Source of the DNA: Udeniomyces pyricola
Lineage: Eukaryota; Basidiomycota; Tremellomycetes; Cystofilobasidiales; Mrakiaceae
Assembly (NCBI GenBank): GCA_039545295.1
Contig: BCIK01000010.1
Coordinates: forward strand, 310,001-374,000
DNA: 64,000 nucleotides
Direction of reading: 5' to 3'
Part shown: positions 1-14,568 of the stretch, in pieces
Numbering within the stretch: position 1 is the first letter of the stretch
How the letters are laid out: each line of letters opens with the position of its first letter
Notes under the pieces: model-generated
What the model saw: the letters and a program-made list of their open reading frames with translations, nothing else
What the model was told of the DNA's origin: nothing
Databases searched by the model: none
Translations under genes and position numbers: made by a program

Positions 1-1932
<1,932 letters not shown>

Positions 1933-2441
1933 TGTTTAGTTTTGGTGAGTGAGGTGTGGTGGGAGGTGAATAGGGAAAGGTGGGGGTTGGGTGGTGATGT
2001 GTATGGGAGGTTGAAGGAGGGGGGGGGGGGGAGGTGGATGGTTTGGGATGTGTGGGTGATGAGGTGGAAGTCAAGTACGTCAAGTTCGGGCCATCGACAT
2101 GATGCATGATGTATAATATATCGCATGACATCGTTGGCGTAACCATATTTTAAACCGATTCAGGCATTGCGTATATATCATGAAAATGATACATATAGCT
2201 ATACACTCAACACATCCTTCACTGCTTTTTTTGTTTTCTTTTTTCACTCCTCATGCCAACTTTCTACGTCAGGTGACAATTGTCATTGTCCATCATCCAC
2301 AATCATACAACGGTAAGAAAAAGAGCTAATCCCCCTCCCCCATCATCATATCCTTCAAGCACCTCTGCAGCCATCTATACCCTCACTAAAGCTTACCCAC
2401 TTCGTGCATCACTAGTTCTACCCACAAGGATCACACCCTCG
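1933..2441. other. Intergenic: RPN11 promoter and ATG9 3' flank
   Basis: About 500 bp between the RPN11 start and the ATG9 stop, both on the minus strand. It holds a G-rich run near 2020-2035. I see no supported gene; the short ORFs here are low-complexity. Confidence 0.5.
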
Positions 2442-3489
2442 TCACTTCCCCATCTTGGTCTGATAGATGTTGGAGAGTAACGCGAGGATATGACCATCTG
2501 GTAAACCTCCCCCTGCATCTTCTCCTTCCTCCTCGTCCTCTTCAGCATGACCTCCTCCAACCCTTCCTCCCCAATGAGCTCCATCTCCCAACCCCTTCCC
2601 TCTTCCCATACCGACATGAGGATGGCCCCTTTCGAAATCGTCCCATTCCTCTTCCTCTTCTTCCTCTTCTGCGTCTTGGGTTCCCCTCAGCCCCTCTCTG
2701 CCCCGCTCTGTTAACTTCCTGTGCTCCACTTCCTCCCTCCCATCGTCTCTTCTGAGCAATCCTTCGTTCTCCTCAAAGATCCTACCCACTCCACCCCCTT
2801 TGGATCTCCCACCACCACCAAAACTACTACTACCACCACCACCTCTTCCCCCACTCCTAATTCTCTCCCTCTCTTTTCCTTTCCCACTTCCCTCCTCATC
2901 TCTTCCTGCTCCTAAGCCCAAATGATCGAAAGTGGACCGAGGATGGTTCGGTGCACGGCGAGATAAATCTGCTATGGATCCATGAAGAGAAGCCGTCATT
3001 GCGCCTCCAGCTTCGGCTAAACGACCCTGATGTTCCTTTCCTGTGACCCCTCCCCATGCCGATGTCGATTGAGCCAGCGGATGAACCCCATGCCTCAATC
3101 CAGTCGGTCGATGTTGAGATGGATGGTGATACGCTTGAGGATGATGGGGTGAAGGTGGATAGAACGACGAGTTGATCTCCGTCAACCGATCGAGAAATAC
3201 CGACGACGTCGGATCCGTCGGCGTCCAACCGGGATTCGACGCTTTGAAATTAACGAAACTCTTCTCCATCTTGCCTTCTTTTGAGAGGAATCGCGAGTGC
3301 TTGGCTTCGGTCGGAGCTCCAAACTAAGACGACGCAGGAGGCGCAAGAGATGAGGGTGACAAAGAAAGAAGAAGACGAGAAGATAAAAGAAACAGAAGGG
3401 AAAACAGAGTGAGGAAAGATGAAACGGTGAGCGTCAAGTGAGAGGATCGAGCCCCAACTAATTGAAATATGTATCTCAAGCTTCATTCG

Positions 3490-3520
<31 letters not shown>

Positions 3521-6500
3521 ACCTTACTCAACCAAGAGAAGAGAAAAATCCTCCAAGACTCACCCTTTGATCTCCATGCCTCTCGAAATCAAACAGCGCA
3601 AAGCTACACACATATCCGACCCCTTCAACATGGACCGTAAATTCCCGGAAAAAGTCCACAATCGCCGGCGCGCATTTCGGTAACGAGAACCACAGGATCA
3701 ACGGCGTCAGAAGGACCGAGACAAGTTCGGTAAGGAAGACTTGAACTTTGATCGCAAAGAGTTGACCGAAATCGTCGTGGACCTTGATTGAGATCGTGAG
3801 GGTTCGAGAATGGAGTCGAATGGTTTGAGGGGGATGAAGAGTCCGGACGAGGCCATACATGGATGGATGCGCATACACAACAAGGGAAACCCCAGGCAAA
3901 GCAAGCAAACAAATTGAAACCAAACCTTGTATCAGCTCGTTATCTAGAGACGATCAAACGCAAGAGAAGATTCCCTAACAAAGAAGGGGGAAAGGGCGAA
4001 GAAGAGCCCGATTTACCTGCTGTGAATGAAGTTTCCCCTTCCACTCGTCCGGTAAATAATGCGTATGCAACACGACTTCCCTCAACAACATTTCCGGATC
4101 AAACACGTGGTTGTCCTCCGGGATCATGCCGCGGGTGACGGCAAGGATTCCTCCAAAGAGGGTGATGTAAAACAGGACGGTTCGGTTGGGCGTGATTTCA
4201 AAGTGAAGGACAAGATCAGGGTCCAGGACGGATGCAAGAAGAAGAACAGCAGCGAAGGAGCCAGCGATGAAGGAGATGAATCTGACAGATCCAGAGATCC
4301 AGGAAAAAAAGGGTCAGAAAGGTGCTTGAATAATTTGAAGGGAGGTCTCTTGCTGATACGTCTTGTAAACTTCGCCCCCATGGCGCATGAATCAAGCTTT
4401 CTGATAAGACCACGGGAAGGAATAAGGAACATCGACGTACCGCATGAAGATAGCTGTCCTCTCTTTCGGGAACTGATCAATGTATCGTTTCGCGACGGGA
4501 TAACTCTCATCGAGACGAGTCTGGAACAGATGCGGGAGCTCGTTGAACTCGCGAAATTTCCACTTGGCGTACGGCGTGTAAGTTCGACCGCCGAATGAAG
4601 AGGGATTTTTGTGATACTCCTGATTGACCAGAGGTCGACGTGGTAAGAACGAAAGCAACGGGAAGGTAGATGGGAGGGCAGGGGACAAGCGAATGCGGGT
4701 TGATCAGAAAAAAATCTCGGGGAAAACAAAAGCTGCAGAGTGTACAGGAAAGACCAGGATGCACAAGACAATACTGACCTCAAAATAACGAAAGAACGAG
4801 TACATCAGCAGGTAGAGTACAATGAACGGCGAGAAGAGGGCGTTGATGATGGCCATGAAAACGAGTCGTCGTCGAAGCCTAATCACATCATCCAAAACCA
4901 ACCGAACCGATCCAGTCAGGAAAGAACCCAAACATTAGCATTCCCGTCCGTTGTGTCAAATCATCGATACTTCGTCGAAATTAGACTTACCCTTCCACCA
5001 ACATAGTCTTGTTCCTCTCCTTTAAAAACACCTTACGAACCCCACCTCTTCCCGTCCCTCGCTCTCCTCCCTCACAAAGATACCTTATCAAACACCACCT
5101 CAAGTTCCATTCGAGTGCACGCGTCAGAACCTGTTGGTTTCTCAAGAAAGGAAGGGGGACAGAGAGGTCGAGGACGTCCTTGTTGAAAAGTGCGATGAGG
5201 TAATTTTCTTGACGCAGGATACGGTTGGCAATGCTAGCGCGTCGATACACACCCACACACACACGAAAAGGGAAGACGATGTGACAGAGTGAATCATCAA
5301 TGGAGAGAGCAAGACGGGTTGACTATGGTCAGCCGCTCAATCCACATCAATTGAGCAAGTGAGCAACGACTCAGGGTCGGTTGAAGAGAGTGACTCACTC
5401 GTGTGCATCAAGTTTAAGCGGCGCCGTCGCGCCCATCCCACCATCGGCACGAGCGACAGCTGGCGGTCTGGATGAGAGTGATGTGATAGGGTTAGACTCC
5501 CGAATTTGACCGATGAGATGGACGATGGTCGGCCAAGAGATGGTTTGAACGTCCGCCTATAAAACAAAGGAAGGCCCTCCCAAGACAGGAGACCCAGAAT
5601 AACCAAGTTTAGTTCTGTTTCCTTGCTGGACATGAAACATGAGAATCGACGAGAGAAATCAAGAAACGAGACCATGCCAACTTACGTCCGGAACCCCAAG
5701 CAGGTGCGTGTAAAAGCGATAGATGGTCAACAACCCTTTGATGGACGACGCAAAGACGACAATCTGCCAAACGTAATACGTTCCGAAAGCGATGAAGGCA
5801 AACAGCGTGAAGCCCGAGAAGCTTTTCGGGGCGGAATCAGGGGAGACGAACAGAGATGGATGTCAGCAGCAGAAGCCATCACTGTTATACAGGCCCCCAC
5901 AGACGAGGTGACTTTTACTCTCGCCTGTTGTCTTCCCCCTCTAATACATCATCACACTTACTTCGCCACACACTGAGGAACGATGACCTGCTCCAGCGAC
6001 GTTGTCTCTCCTTCTCTCGAGCGGAGCAGGGAGAAGTCGATGCATCGAAGAAGAAATGTCGAGAACGTAATCACAAAACCTATCGTACTGTATGAGCAAC
6101 GTCGAGTAAAAAAGAAAGAAAAAAAAAGCGGGAGAGGAAGTGGAGGCATCCATCAGGTCATGTTGAGGACAGGATCGTCATCACCATAGTATATGGGCAC
6201 TCACATGAGATTCAAGCTCCGAGACAGTATAATGCAATAAATGCCCTTGCCCTTGTAATAGGCGTAAACCTGGATATCCGCCCCCATCGAAATCAAGCGC
6301 AGCACAGAATAATCACCAAATGGAACCCCCAGATATAGTCACTTGATAATCAGCTACCAGTCATCACACGTTGATCATCCATTCCTTCACTACGTCACAA
6401 AGAAAACCGTCATGGTGGGTACTCACGTCTTGGAGGAACGAATCTAGATCCTGGACATTGACCCAATCCCAAAGGGCCTGTTCATACGCATCGAGCCCCT

Positions 6501-7401
6501 GTTTCGTCTTGAAGAGGCGATTAGATCGCCCACTTCTTCCATTACTCTTAGCTCCACCACTCTTGAGCGACGAACTGCCAGTGTGAGATTTGGTGCTTCG
6601 GTTTGAATGGTGTTTGGGTTGGGTCGGGAAGGATGGAGACGCGGCCAAAGGGGAAACTGCGTGCTGAGTAGATGTCGAGCCTGGAGGCGGAAATGGCGAC
6701 GATGATGAGGATGGCTGCGATGAGGTTGGTGCAGATGGAGTGAGTCGCGATGTAGTTGATGGACGATAGGTCGATGGTGTCGTTGCGGGCACAGGCAGGA
6801 GGTGGACTCCGATAGAGGTGGGCTGAGTCGAGGTCGTCGCGTTGAGAACTCGTATCGGAGGTGAAGCGATGGTGAGCTCAGATTGCTTGGACAGGTTGGA
6901 GGAGGAACCAGAGGTGTTAGATCCAGATGAAGTCGTCGAAGAAGTGGTACTACTAGCACTGAGACGACGAGAAGCGTCGAGCGGATCATTGTAGATAGGT
7001 TGCTGTTGTCGTCGGTCATCGTCATCTACGGACGTTCGGTCGAACCCGTCGCCCAATGTCGAGGAAGGTGCCGTCGTCCCCCTGGCTGGCCGTTGCTCAA
7101 ACAAGAAGCTCTCTGGGACGTCATCATCGTACCCATCATCCTCATCATCGTCCCGGTTGGTATGTTGGTCATCTCTCGGTTCGACGAGATCACTGGTAGA
7201 GTGGTGAGAGGTCGAATAGGCGGACTGAAAGGGCATGATCGAGGATGCCTCGACGTCGTTATCGTTGTTGATGTCCACTGAGTTCGACAAGAGGGCGTGT
7301 TGAGAGCTAGTGGGCCGATGGAAACGTGGCGTGTTACTTGGGGAATCGAAAGGGTTTAAGAGAGGCGGATGAGTTGAGTCAGGTGGTGAGGGCATGGTCA
7401 T
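2442..7401 (-). CDS. ATG9: Autophagy-related protein 9 (ATG9), multi-exon
   Basis: Multi-pass membrane protein, a lipid scramblase carried on the vesicles that seed the phagophore. Start ATG at 7401. The first exon (to about 6427) encodes a roughly 320-aa disordered acidic/Ser-rich N-tail ending in [17 protein letters not shown], the conserved entry to the core. Following exons on the minus strand read [20 protein letters not shown] (about 6260), [15 protein letters not shown] (about 6080), [20 protein letters not shown] (about 5230), [19 protein letters not shown] (about 4860), [20 protein letters not shown] (about 4610), [14 protein letters not shown] (about 4180) and [19 protein letters not shown] (about 3640). 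The last exon (3269-2442) has [11 protein letters not shown], then a Gly/acid-rich tail ending KMGK. Core order matches the family; the N- and C-tails are longer than in yeast. An intron near 3490-3520 contains a long poly-C run. Confidence 0.93.
3490..3520. repeat. poly-C tract in an ATG9 intron
   Basis: About 30 consecutive C on the plus strand (G on the sense strand of ATG9) in a predicted intron. Length may be unreliable in the assembly. Confidence 0.85.
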
Positions 7402-7674
7402 GAAAGGTGAGCGTTGGAGGTAGAAGGCTGGAATGTGTATTAGGAACTGATAACTAGCAGGCGGAAGCGGCGGCGTAGTCTCTTACTTTCTTCTTTGTCT
7501 TTCCACTGCCTAATACTTACGTCTCTCCGGCTGTAGATCTATGGTTTGACTGTTCGATCATCTCGCTGTAACCTGGCCGAGCATCAGACACGATTCCTCT
7601 CACAGGCCCTACACTAAGTCAAAACAGTTGACGTATCGCTAGCTATAGACATCATTCAGTCATGCATTCATCCA
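7402..7674. other. Intergenic: ATG9 5' flank and TRM6 3' flank
   Basis: About 270 bp between two genes transcribed in the same direction. It must hold the ATG9 promoter/5'UTR and the TRM6 3' end; no specific element recognised. Confidence 0.4.
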
Positions 7675-10598
7675 TCATAGCGACCCCTCAACGTTCTCCA
7701 TGTCCATCGCGCTTTCCTGCGTGCCATCCAACTCTCCCACCGGGGTCATGATACCACTACTCGGTCCCGCCGATGCCGAAGCAGAAGCCGCCGCTTCCTT
7801 CTCAAGCTTCTGACGCTTCCTCGAAGCCGCCTTTGCGCGCTCGCCCGAGCGCTCAGCGAGGATCGATTTGGTGTCGTGCTCGACGTAACTAAAGAACGAT
7901 CAACGAGGTCAAAGAAGGGAGATGGGAGGGACGTCGTTAGGTTTGGAAGAGGTGTGAAAGGAAATCCAAGGTGTATATGTCTTATCAGTTTCGTTTCGTT
8001 TCTGCTCTCTCACTGCTTTTTTTTCTCTTCTTTTTGATTAGACGACCAGAGAGAAGAAAAAGATCACATACACTTTCGTCGCCGTCAACAAGAAGCCACC
8101 GGTTCCACTCATGCTCATGAACGGATGAGTCCTGCCTGGCAGAACCTGATACTTCCTCAACCAACTCTCCGTGATGGATGGGTTGATCCACGTCGGTTCG
8201 ACTCGGAGTCGACAGTGAACGTCCGTCAGGACGGAGAGGTGCGGAGAGTAGATGACGAGGTTCGATGAACCCGAGAGGTATTTTCCGAGTTTGGCGGCAA
8301 TGGAGTAAGGCTCGTAGGTCGAGGCGATGACCAGGCTAGAAGATAGGATGCACATAAGTGTGAGTGAGAGAGACAAGATTAAGAAAGAAGACTCGCAGAT
8401 GGAAAAAAAAAAAGTAGAACTTCATTCAAACTGACCCATCCCATTCTCCCATATGAAGCTCATCCCTCGTCGCCTGGAGCTCATCGATGACCTGTTGCTT
8501 CTTCCTCGCCCGACCGGCATCACGGGCGGCCCGCCTTTCGTTGTCCTCCTTGGAGAGGCTAGGATCATCGGGTTTAGGAGGCTCGACGTTGTAGACTGGT
8601 GATTTGGCCGAAGACGAGAGTACAGTAAGGAGAAGAAGGGATATGTACAAGAAAAGGAAGGAAAAAAAAGGCAAGATCATGCGGTTATGTTTCAGCAATC
8701 AATCAGTCAGACTCTTCATCCGAAGACCGCGTCCTCTCCCCACTTCTCTTGCCTCATTCGTCAACAAGCCATGATCCGAAGGAGAGACATCCAACGACAT
8801 ACACGGAGGCAACTCCCAATCCTCCTCCATATTACTCCAGTTCAACTCCCTCACGACGTCGGCCAAAACCTCCTTGGGAAAGTTCATCTGCGTGTTCAAC
8901 ACGTTGTGCGCCGCGGGACTATCCGTATCGCTAAACGTCATGATACGTCCTTTGCCACCCATGCGTTCGAGCATGCCTCCAACGACGATTCCGGAAGCGT
9001 CGTCAATGACGAGATACCGACCGCCAGGACGGACGTTGGCGAACGACAACAAATGCGCAAACGTGTCTTCGCGCAGGTGAAGGACAGTGGAGGGGAGACG
9101 GAGGTTGTGATGATAGAGGAGGTTCGTGATCGTCGGCGGTAGGGGTCGGAACGTTTTGGCGAACCTGAAAGACGTCAAACCATCAAAGAAGCAGACAGAA
9201 GAAAACCAAATAAAAGGGACGATCAGAGTCAACTCTCCAACCATGAGCCCCATATACGTGATTGATCAGCCATCCTCCTCAAGAAGGGGTTTGACAGATC
9301 TCGAACGCGCTCGTTCGACCGACCCGACTCATACCAAATGAAACACAATCAACAACCTAAAGCAAGCCGGAAAGATACCCACTTTTGCTCCTTGCGCTTG
9401 CGATACTTTTCCTTGGAGTAGTCCGTCTTGAGGTGGAAGGCAGGGTGTTTTTCGATTTGCTTGGCAATGATTTCCTACACAAATTAAAAATCATGATTCA
9501 GAAACCAAATCAGCACCAAGTTCTATAAGAACTCGTTCCGAAGTGTGTACTGTACCAACTCTCGAGAGCCACAACATCGTCTGGGAAAGAGAATGATAGC
9601 CGACTGACCTGAGCGCTCGCTCCCGCTTTCCTCAAAGCATGAATCTCCTGACTCGTAAGGAGCTGGTCTCCGTTCGCCTCAATCAACTCATTCGTCGCCA
9701 TCGTCTCCTCTTTTAGAACCCAATCGACGCCCCGTCCACAAGAAAAAACGAGTCAGCCAACGATTCAAATCAATCCCTTCCCTCACCTTTTCTTCGGGTG
9801 AGGAAGGTTGAGTAAGAGAGGACAATGGATCAGATGCGGGTTGGACGACGACTGACCGACTTCATTGAGACCTTCGCCTTTGAGCGCCTTGATAGTCGGT
9901 TTCGCGCTCGATCCTTCAGCAGGAGGTTGGATTTGGTACGTGATGCCATAAGGAATTCCCAGCAGAAGCGACGTCGGGAACGAGCCGAATTTCCCAAGCG
10001 AAATCATCCTGAGCGAGCAAAAAAAAAAAAGCAGGAAAGAAGAAAGATGTTGGCAAGGGAAACCAAGATATAGACAAGCGAAGAAGTAGCGGAAAATGTC
10101 TGTTTTTTTTCTTTTTTTCTTCTCTGTTGAGTGTACAGCTAAAGCTGTTCGTGCGCTCTCTACTCAACGACCCCAACACCATCAACTCAACCAAGAACGA
10201 AACACCAATGAAGAGAGTGGAGGGAAGTGGAAACTGATGGAACGTACTTATCGCCTTTGACTTCGACCATCTTGATGAGTTTACTCGGCAAAAGCAGCAT
10301 GACCTGATCGCCCGCTTTGATGACATTCGTTCGATCAAACATCTGTTGATCCATCGACGCGACGGAGGAATCAAGTGGAACGCCTGCTCCTCCCGGCGTT
10401 GTCTAGATGAGTAACGAGGTTTGCAGAAGGTAGGGATCGGAAATAGAGGCATGGGTCATGAGCGGGAGGTTTGTTAGGTCGGATATGAGCTAGAGGCCGG
10501 TCGGTCGAAGAGAAGCGTGAACGACTAACGGCAGGGGTCGCTGGCGTAGTAGAGGAAGTGGATGCGATGGGCTCCATCGAGGCGATAGGTGTAGACAT
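7675..10598 (-). CDS. TRM6: tRNA (adenine58-N1)-methyltransferase non-catalytic subunit TRM6/GCD10
   Basis: Partner of the catalytic subunit TRM61, needed for m1A58 in initiator and other tRNAs in the nucleus. Start ATG at 10598 (MSTPIASMEPIAS); the stop TGA is at 7677-7675 after MENVEGSL. Exons read on the minus strand: KAGDQVMLLLPSKLIKMVEV (about 10310), LGKFGSFPTSLLLGIPYGIT (about 10000), TSQEIHALRKAGASAQ (about 9660), IAKQIEKHPAFHLKTDYSKE (about 9470), then RYLVIDDASGIVVGGMLERM (about 9010), which aligns with the degenerate Rossmann segment of TRM6. The C-terminal half reads ASTYEPYSIAAKLGKYLSGS and VEPTWINPSITESWLRKYQV ... HPFMSMSGTGGFLL (about 8330-8080). This domain order and the missing SAM-binding glycine motif fit TRM6 rather than TRM61. 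Confidence 0.9.
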
Positions 10599-11275
10599 GA
10601 ATCTGGAAACCGAAAAACCGAGGCAGGAGTAGAATCGAGAAGAACCACGAGTCAAGAGAAGCGAGCGGATATGTGTGTAAGTCGGTGGTCAGCGCGTCGA
10701 AACTCGGACGCGTAAGGGGCGAGCTTTACGAATGAAGTCTTTCCGGAAACCGCCATGCCAGAGGAAGAATGAGCGCCTACAGTGTTTTGGAACGCGGTGC
10801 AAGGACTACGAGCTCAAGGATTGGATGAAATCAACGACGAGGAGACAGAGGGAAGTAAGGGGTCAGAGGGTAGAAGAGTCTGCAAGTCGTAGCAGGTTGG
10901 AGAACGTTGATGGCCGGTGGGTGGAGACTGCCAGTTCACGAGTCTAAACTGAAATCGTCTTGAACAGTTTGGAGCTTGGGATTATCTCAAAGCCCTGCGC
11001 AGCGCCTAGCTCGCATATACACGTATGTGGATATAAGATATATTGAATCCATCTAAGTTTCCCCTTGCAGATTACAAGTACATCAGGTGCGCCCCTCTTT
11101 CATCTTTTTTAATCACAAACGTCAAGTTTCCTCACATCAAGTTTCTTCGGCCAACCGAGACCAGCCTCCTTCTCAAACCCGAATCGACAACTCTCCCTCT
11201 CTTCCTTCCTTCCCCCCCTCCCCCCTCTTCTAGACCATCGTGCGCTCGCGAAACAGACTCGTCCTCCCGATCCCT
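10599..11275. other. Intergenic: TRM6 promoter and ORMDL 3' flank
   Basis: About 680 bp between two minus-strand genes. Short ORFs here show no family resemblance and I see no RNA gene. Confidence 0.45.
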
Positions 11276-13208
11276 TCATCGTCCAATCGGGCTGATGGGT
11301 TCCTCCTCTTCCGGCAACTCCTTCAGTGGTGGCGTGGGACTGGATGCTCGCGACGTCTTGGGCGAAACACCGGGCGTTTCTCCTACCGGCTGAAGGAACT
11401 GGAATCGAAGGCGATGCAGCTAGAAAAAAGAAGTAGAAAAAAGTAGACAGGCAGCAGGAGAACAAGAACGACCGTAAAGATACGGATAGGATCAAGTAGG
11501 TCAGCATTCACGCATGTCAGGTATAAATCGCAAAAAAAAAAAAAAAGACTCTGCTAGGAGGACCAAGGACACCTCAACTTACGACCGGCAACTTGGGTAC
11601 GATCGCCAAAGCAAGCGCACAAATGTTGACGGCAAACATTACCGGGTTGTAATTCGTGTAATGCGTTGAGATGAGGAACAACCCGATCGGCACGCTCGTC
11701 AACCATTTGCGGGCCGGCGTGTATTGTGCGCCGTTATCGATCTGTTCCCAGAGCGTGAGGTCATCGAACGCGCCACCCGTGGTCAGTTGGGTCTCGAAGG
11801 GAAGACCGGTCATTTGATGGAAGATAAGGTAGGAGATCTGATGAGATGTAAAGTCAGATGAGAGCGAGAAGAAGGCATCAGTAAATTGCGATGTCAACTG
11901 TCTGGCCAACCTATACATATGTATAGAGAGATCTGATGGCATCTCCCGCAACCTCCGACTTGTCAACCAAACAGTCAAGATGAGACGCGGATTGTGACTC
12001 ACAGCCATGTATGAGCAATTAACAAACGTCCACGAGATATCCGGGCTGATACCCGGGACGGCGTCGACGAGGAACTTGCCAAGGAGGATAAGCATAGGGT
12101 GTATCAGCCATGCACCTGCAACAAGGATGGTGACAAACGTGACATGAAAGAGAGAGAGAAAAGGTTATCAGCAACTAGCACATGCACGACCAGGCAACAC
12201 AACCTTGTGCACATCGAGATCGCTAACTCCCCTCCTCCCCTCTTATTCTCCTTTTCCCATCGTCTCCAAGTAACAATTCCGACCAAGATAAAACAAGATG
12301 AAGGACAAGCGAATCATCAACCCCTCAAACGCACCTTTTGAGTCGACCCACTCCCAGTTCGGATTCCCGTTAGCCATATCAGCGCTGTCAATCTCGCCTT
12401 CGCCTCCTCCAACCTCCTTCACCGTAACCAAACTCGCACTTCTCGCCCTTCCCCTCTTGACACCTCCCGCTCCGCTACCTCCTGCAAAGGTCGCCCCCGA
12501 CGCGTCGCCCTCCCCATTCCGGCCGAAGCCGTCAAAGCTGATGCTCGCGCTAGACGAGTGCTTGCTCGGCGAAGTCGGGTGCAAATGCGATTGGTGACGG
12601 GAGATGCCAGCGGGTCGATACGGAGGATTGCTACCGGTTCCCGTTGGCGGTACGACAGGAGACGAAGAGGAACGAAGTCGACCACCCGCTCTCCCCTTGA
12701 GCGGGTTGAAGCTCGTAGACGAGCTTGGGGGAACGCCGACGGAGGACGAGCCATGCGCGTTGTAAAGCGAGCCTGAATTGGTAGAAGTCGCCGTCGGAAA
12801 CTGGGACGCAGTCTCGGGAGGATGCAAGTTGATCTGGGGAACAGGCGCGGATGAGGCCATGTTGACGTTGGGTGTGGTGTGGGTGGTGTGGGCGCTAGGA
12901 GTGGGTGTGTTCAAAGACGGTTTGAGGGGTCTTAGGTGAAAGGATGATTTAGATCTCGTGAGGAAGCGGTTAAGTCGTGAGGGCGAAATCGGAGAGGTTT
13001 GGGAGGAATCGTCGGCCAAAGTCGAAGCGGGAGTAGATGTGGACGGATATGAAGATGAGGTCGAGGCTGAGGGCGAAGGAGGAGAAAGAGGCGATGGGGG
13101 ATGAGACCGAGGAGGCGAGGGAGAACCAGCTGAATTACGAGGACGAACACACGTCAGTCAGAGTGGTGCGACGGAAAGCAGATACGAACGACGAAGTGCA
13201 AGATTCAT
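11276..13208 (-). CDS. ORMDL-family regulator of sphingolipid synthesis with long N-terminal extension
   Basis: ORM/ORMDL proteins sit in the ER membrane and restrain serine palmitoyltransferase. Five exons join cleanly: 13208-13190, 13129-12335, 12115-12003, 11837-11583 and 11419-11276, giving 441 aa. The core (after about residue 270) reads WEWVDSKGAWLIHPML, VDAVPGISPDISWTFVNCSY, LTLWEQIDNGAQYTPARKWL, IGLFLISTHYTNYNP and VPKLPVLHRLRFQFL, all ORMDL signatures. In front lies about 270 aa of Ser/Pro/Thr-rich sequence, against roughly 80 aa in yeast Orm1/2. It contains R-A-R-S-A-S-L (Ser near residue 239), a fit to the RxRxxS-hydrophobic site of AGC kinases such as Ypk1. Exon 1 is only 19 nt (MNLALR) and is inferred from phase and an intron with a CTGAC branch site; a fallback start is the ATG at 12860. 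Confidence 0.88.
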
Positions 13209-14568
13209 CACGAGTCAGCGTTTCAGACTCGCGTACGTTGATGGAACGAGTCTGATGAAGATCCAAGAGTGTTGGTTTCTCGATGGGCAAGCTGCTGGAC
13301 AAGAGTCCAGGTCAAGGCTATATAGTGATGACGAGGAGGCTCGACGATGGACTGAGGCACGAGATGCCAGCGGACGGCCGAAAGGGGAGGGGGGGGGGTA
13401 GTTCGGAACGATTGATGACCACTATCTTGGTTGCCTAGCTCTGATCTGAGCTAAACCAGCACAGCTACCTGAAATAACTGGTACAGTCTGAGAGACCTAA
13501 CCTGGTTACTGTAGAGCGCTGGAGGAGTGTAGCAGCTCAAGGAAACCAGGCAAGCCAAGGCCGGTCGTTTGCCAGACACCAAGTCGTTGTGTACGGTGAT
13601 GGGTCTCACCAGCGGACCTGAGTGAGGATGCGGGAAGCAGACAGCAAGGAGAACTCACAAAGTGCGGACTTGAATTTACGTATGATGCTTGCGGTCTCTC
13701 GGGACTGCCGAGATGAAGAGTAAGGAGGTTGAAGGGGAGGGGGATAAGGCTGTAGAAAGAACGGAAAGAGGTGGCGAAGGTGGAGAGAACGAATCAGGGA
13801 CCACTTGGCCGGTGGGCGCGTGGCCCGTGGGTTTGGACTTGTATAACTCAATCAAGATTCATCCACGTCACTCCTCTGGCAACGAGTAGCACTACTGTAC
13901 CCAATATCGATACTTATGTGAAAGGAATTCCTCCTTCTTTTTGTCGCTCTTCTCTTGTTGTTCCTTTCATCTAAAGCAGTAGTGAATGGTCGACGGCCGG
14001 GCCCGCAGATTCGATTCAGTGTATCATATCACCCACTGCAAGATATAACTGGTACGTTCACGTACAGCTAATGGCTTTTATTATGCCAAGACGATCCTCA
14101 GCATCAGCTATATACCCGAAAGAGACTCGCAAGTGAGGGCAATATACAGTGCGACTGGGTACCAACTATACTATCTAAGCAAAGTGCGCGTCAAGCGTAC
14201 GTAGGGTGTATATGCGGCTTTGTTCAGCAAGCGCAAGGGAAAAAAGCCCCGGGCGAAGAGCGTAAAGCTGAAAAAGGGAAGGACGGGAGGCTGAGAAGGG
14301 TATTGTTTTATTGGTGAAGGGTATCAAGAAGATTGACAAGGCATGGTATAAGGAAAGAGAAACCGGTCTGATGAAAAAGAAAAAGCGAGAGGAAAATCAA
14401 GCAAGCAGAAGAAGCAACATGGCCAAGGTATTCGGGCGAGACGTTGTTGAGCTTTGGTGGGCACATGATAGCTGAAGGGCAAAGTGTAGTGTCAATCTCT
14501 CCGTAATTTGTGATGCAAAGATGGGTTTCTGACGAACGTAGACCTACACGACGAAGACTTCACGAGAA
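13209..14568. other. 1.36-kb stretch without a recognised gene
   Basis: Lies upstream of the ORMDL gene and downstream of the orphan membrane-protein gene. It must hold the ORMDL promoter. Short ORFs on both strands (for example near 13606-13890) are Arg/Pro-rich and match no family I know. A G-run is at about 13389-13398. Confidence 0.4.

Noticed and set aside
10371..10655. TRM6 start at 10655
   Set aside because: The codon is TTG; the first in-frame ATG is at 10598.
12243..13019. ORMDL start at 13019
   Set aside because: The codon there is TTG, not ATG; the frame stays open upstream to a CAG acceptor at 13130, so I prefer a spliced start at 13208.
13606..13890. Overlapping short ORFs on both strands upstream of ORMDL
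   Set aside because: Arg/Pro-rich frames without motifs; likely chance frames in non-coding DNA.
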